A DNA stretch of 9,809 nt from Desulfobacteraceae bacterium (GTDB lineage: Bacteria > Desulfobacterota > Desulfobacteria > Desulfobacterales > Desulfobacteraceae): positions 1-9,809 of the forward strand of contig JAGLLQ010000095.1 of NCBI GenBank assembly GCA_023140455.1, given 5' to 3'. Under the pieces are notes generated by a model. That model was not told the origin of the DNA. It saw only the letters and a program-made list of their open reading frames with translations, and made no database searches. Below are positions 7,614 to 9,809 of this stretch, one piece after another; the first letter of the stretch is position 1, and every line of letters begins with the position of its first letter. The position numbers and the translations under genes are program-made.

Positions 7614-8933
7614 TTATTCAATTATATAATAAGATTCATCAAACTCAGGTTTATTTTTATATCGCTCCATCATAAAAGCTCCTGCCATTTCAAAATTACT
7701 GAAAAAAGAAGGTTCTACATCAATACCTATCCCTTTCAATGCCAAAGCAGCTTCTTCGGGTTTAGGCGGGCATCCCTTAATTTTTACAATCTCCTGTGTG
7801 CCATCATAATCTTTGTTAAGTGCGCACATACACTGCCCCACAAGAATGCTTTTTTGTACATCCAGTGAAGGTTTCAACCGCTTGCCTGTTAAAAATTCCA
7901 CATCATCAAAAGGCTCACCTTTATAAGACATTGCGATTATTGTCAGAAGCATACCGATCAATGGTGAGCAATAGGTACATAGGGTTGAATCATATTTATG
8001 AAATTTCAATCCTTTGATGCCCATTTTTTCAAAATTTAAAGGCAAAGTATTATCTTTGTTGTAGGGAAAAGTATAATTATGAAACGATGCTGCATCTTCA
8101 ATCTTCTCTCCCAAAACTTCTATGTCAGAGAGATCAATTGAAAGCCCCTGATCATTAGCCGTCTGCACAAGATAAGGAATATTACAAGGATCATGTCCAA
8201 GCACTTTTGCCCCAACCATGTCAGCTGCAAGAGTATTTGAAGAGGCAATAACAAGATTACTTTTTCTGGGCTTGCCATCAAAGGAGGGTCCGCGTTCTAT
8301 GGTATAGATGCCATCTATAATTGTTGCAGAAGGCGGCAAAAGGTTAGGCAATAGGGAGATCATGTATTCCAACCCTTTATCAATATCAGCATTATGACAT
8401 TTTTTTCGCGATGCAACATTTAAAAACCCTTTAAGATTTTTAATCCCAAGGCTTACCTTAACCTGGGCATGGGTCTTTAAAACCGGAAGGTTGACCAGAA
8501 AATCTGACTCCATGAGATCAGCATTCACTTTCAGACTCAGTCCCTCTGCGATTTCAACCTTTTCAAAGGGTCTGTCCCACACATCCAAAAGTTTAACACC
8601 ATATCTTTGTTTCAACTTCAAATATCCAAGACCTTCAAATGCTTTTTGCCCAATATGTTTTTCATCAGGATTTAACTGAAGGCTTCCCTCGGCAATGGAA
8701 ATATCATTAACACCATATTCCTTGAGCAAAATCACAGTCTCTTCCATAACAGCAGAAGTCGTAATCACCCCCCATTTTGGATAAGGTCCATTGATCCACA
8801 CAACAATATTGGGTTTAATTATAACTTTTGCATTTTTGGGGAGATGCTCAAACGCATTGGCGCTTTCAACAGCCTTTTTTATGGTTCCATTCCCTTTTTT
8901 AAACTTTTGAATCGCCACTCTGATGTCATTCAT
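7614..8933 (-). CDS. DUF362 domain protein with C-terminal cysteine motifs
   Basis: A 439-residue protein with a DUF362 domain over about residues 35-260: K-P-N at 40-42 and the conserved L-P-V-L-K-T-H...G-I-K-N-L-K-G segment at 149-169. The family is uncharacterised; many members sit near redox enzymes. The C-terminal part carries C319-T-Y-C322, C368-M-C370 and C388 in a K-G-C-P-P-K-P-E-E motif, which could hold an iron-sulfur cluster, though the spacing is not that of a classic ferredoxin. No signal peptide or membrane helix is evident. The open frame extends to an in-frame TTG at 8939, but the AAAAGGT ribosome binding site at 8946-8940 touches that TTG and stands 6 nt from the ATG at 8933, so I choose the ATG. 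First gene of the operon with the acyl-CoA dehydrogenase and crotonase, suggesting a redox or assembly role in acyl-CoA oxidation (inference). Confidence 0.87.
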   Translation of the reverse strand: MNDIRVAIQKFKKGNGTIKKAVESANAFEHLPKNAKVIIKPNIVVWINGPYPKWGVITTSAVMEETVILLKEYGVNDISIAEGSLQLNPDEKHIGQKAFEGLGYLKLKQRYGVKLLDVWDRPFEKVEIAEGLSLKVNADLMESDFLVNLPVLKTHAQVKVSLGIKNLKGFLNVASRKKCHNADIDKGLEYMISLLPNLLPPSATIIDGIYTIERGPSFDGKPRKSNLVIASSNTLAADMVGAKVLGHDPCNIPYLVQTANDQGLSIDLSDIEVLGEKIEDAASFHNYTFPYNKDNTLPLNFEKMGIKGLKFHKYDSTLCTYCSPLIGMLLTIIAMSYKGEPFDDVEFLTGKRLKPSLDVQKSILVGQCMCALNKDYDGTQEIVKIKGCPPKPEEAALALKGIGIDVEPSFFSNFEMAGAFMMERYKNKPEFDESYYIIE

Positions 8934-8939
8934 GGTCAA

Positions 8940-8946
8940 ACCTTTT
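8940..8946 (-). promoter_or_regulatory. Ribosome binding site that fixes the DUF362 start at ATG 8933
   Basis: AAAAGGT on the minus strand directly abuts an in-frame TTG (8939-8937) but lies 6 nt from the ATG at 8933-8931. The spacing favours the ATG, two codons later. Confidence 0.7.
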
Positions 8947-8994
8947 ATTTTTTAACATGTTTAGAAATGAGTCATCGCAAAATTAGTAAAAAGA

Positions 8995-9023
8995 ATACTA
9001 ACCTGATCAAAACACAAAATCAA
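8995..9023 (-). promoter_or_regulatory. Candidate promoter of the DUF362/acyl-CoA dehydrogenase/crotonase operon
   Basis: On the minus strand TTGATT (9023-9018) is separated by exactly 17 bp from TAGTAT (9000-8995); each matches the sigma-70 consensus at four of six positions. Transcription would begin near 8988, giving a leader of about 55 nt. It lies downstream of the terminator of the nitric oxide reductase gene, where an operon promoter is expected. Confidence 0.4.
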
Positions 9024-9080
9024 ATATTAAAAATCTAAAGATATGATGTGTGTAATTAATCATGTTTGGTCAATTTAAAT

Positions 9081-9112
9081 AAAAAAAGGAGAAGAATTTC
9101 TTCTTCTCCTTT
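9081..9112 (-). terminator. Intrinsic terminator of the nitric oxide reductase gene
   Basis: A perfect 12-bp inverted repeat, AAAGGAGAAGAA (9085-9096) and TTCTTCTCCTTT (9101-9112), encloses a 4-nt loop. On the minus strand the hairpin runs into seven T residues (9087-9081) and then ATTT, the form of a rho-independent terminator. It begins 22 nt after the norB-like stop. There is no T tract on the plus-strand side, so it works in one direction. It separates this gene from the DUF362 operon. Confidence 0.9.
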
Positions 9113-9134
9113 CTCTAATTAATACTAATTTTAT

Positions 9135-9809
9135 TTATGACTGTGCTTTTTTAGGAAAGTAGATCTTTGTTACAAGATCGTAAAAAATTATTGTAGCTCC
9201 TAAAATAACCATGCCATCTGGCAGTATGTTAATTTGCTTCCACGCATCCATATGGTTAAGTGCATCTGGCAATCTTGCAAAATAATACCCCATATCATGG
9301 GCAATTTTCCCTTGTTCAAAGCCAAGAAGCAGCTTTGGAATACCAAATAAGATAATCCCAATTGTTGAAAGCCAGAAGCCGATAGTACCCAGTGTATTAC
9401 TCCATACATGACCTTCTACCATAGCATTGGCACGAGCAGTCATATAGATAAAAGCAATGGCAATAAATCCAAAAGCGCCAAACATTGCAGCATGTCCATG
9501 GGGCATAATCAACTGTGTTCCATGAGTGAAATAGTTAATAGTCGGGGTATTTATAACCATTCCAAGAAAGCCTGCTCCGTACCAGTTCATAATTGCAGAA
9601 CCTGCTACCCATAAAAATGGAAGAGCAAAATAAAATTCTTCCCCTTTTTGATTAATATGTTTTCTCTCTTTAATGGCCTCAATCATTAAAAGAGCCAGCG
9701 GTAAAGGTTCAAGAGCCGAAAATAGTCCACCTATGGCAACCCAATACTCATCAAGCCCCTGCCACCAATAGTGATGTCCGACACCTAAAGTACCACTTAA
9801 CATAATTAA
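9135..9809 (-). CDS. Nitric oxide reductase large subunit (NorB/qNOR family), C-terminal part
   Basis: The C-terminal 224 residues of a haem-copper oxidase superfamily member; the frame stays open through the right edge, so the ATG at 9803 is internal. NO reductases reduce two NO to N2O in the cytoplasmic membrane. Numbering from the edge, H12-H13 in G-V-G-H-H-Y-W-W match the FeB-ligand pair (H258/H259 in Pseudomonas aeruginosa cNOR). E34 in F-S-A-L-E-P matches E280, at the same 21-residue spacing. H104 and H106 in M-P-H-G-H-A-A match the haem b3 and haem b ligands. Several hydrophobic helices follow. The G-V-G-H-H and H-G-H-A-A wording resembles quinol-type qNOR, but the N-terminal half that would decide between qNOR and cNOR is missing. 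Distance from the HH pair to the C-terminus is close to that of NorB. A strong terminator follows. Confidence 0.85.
   Translation of the reverse strand, partial: LIMLSGTLGVGHHYWWQGLDEYWVAIGGLFSALEPLPLALLMIEAIKERKHINQKGEEFYFALPFLWVAGSAIMNWYGAGFLGMVINTPTINYFTHGTQLIMPHGHAAMFGAFGFIAIAFIYMTARANAMVEGHVWSNTLGTIGFWLSTIGIILFGIPKLLLGFEQGKIAHDMGYYFARLPDALNHMDAWKQINILPDGMVILGATIIFYDLVTKIYFPKKAQS

Noticed and set aside
5002..8933. A DMSP-degradation (dmdC/dmdD) cluster
   Set aside because: Class resemblance only; the crotonase lacks one of the two glutamates DmdD uses and no dmdA or dmdB is present, so specific symbols are not assigned.
9004..9023. FNR-like site around TGATCA upstream of the DUF362 gene
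   Set aside because: The half-sites do not fit TTGAT-N4-ATCAA; TGATCA alone is a 6-bp palindrome expected by chance.
8844..9038. 64-codon plus-strand open frame spanning the DUF362 start and upstream gap
   Set aside because: Overlaps the coding start and predicted promoter of the opposite-strand operon; no ribosome binding site and a low-complexity tail.
9200..9614. Open frames on both strands inside the nitric oxide reductase gene
   Set aside because: Shadows of the real frame, which contains conserved catalytic histidines and glutamate; no ribosome binding site or domain in the others.

Overview
This is a 9.8 kb AT-rich window (roughly one third G+C by eye) that looks like a chromosomal segment of a Gram-negative, anaerobic or facultative bacterium. 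A TssJ outer-membrane lipoprotein and TssK imply an outer membrane. An acyl-CoA dehydrogenase/crotonase/DUF362 operon next to a PAS hybrid histidine kinase and an RsbV/RsbW-like pair fits the Desulfobacterota (Desulfobacterales-type fatty-acid or aromatic-acid degraders). That placement is inference from gene content and style, not proof.

Layout, left to right. (1) Positions 1-2014, minus strand: part of a type VI secretion operon, tssJ - tssK - tssL, with tssL cut by the left edge after 15 codons. The tssJ/tssK frames overlap by 8 nt and tssK/tssL are 14 nt apart. A plausible sigma-70 promoter and a 9-nt direct repeat lie upstream of tssJ. (2) Positions 2135-2907, minus strand: a STAS-domain anti-anti-sigma-like protein followed by an RsbW-like HATPase, a two-gene partner-switching module with no PP2C phosphatase or sigma factor visible. 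(3) Positions 3062-4981, plus strand: a membrane-anchored PAS hybrid histidine kinase with a C-terminal receiver, divergent from the STAS gene. (4) Positions 5002-8933, minus strand: a three-gene operon, DUF362 protein - 600-residue acyl-CoA dehydrogenase - crotonase-fold protein, probably acting in acyl-CoA oxidation. (5) Positions 9081-9809, minus strand: the C-terminal half of a NorB/qNOR-type nitric oxide reductase large subunit with its ligand residues intact, followed by a strong intrinsic terminator. The gene runs off the right edge.

How they may work together. The T6SS genes form one machine (TssJ-TssL membrane complex, TssK baseplate connector). The STAS/HATPase pair and the hybrid kinase form a signalling island beside it; control of the T6SS is possible from position only. 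The acyl-CoA operon and the NO reductase are separate transcription units. I found no mobile element, CRISPR array, tRNA or rRNA. Most genes belong to known families, and I saw no clear-cut undescribed system. The least understood pieces are the cysteine-bearing DUF362 protein in the acyl-CoA operon, the crotonase lacking one catalytic glutamate, and the signalling module beside the T6SS operon.
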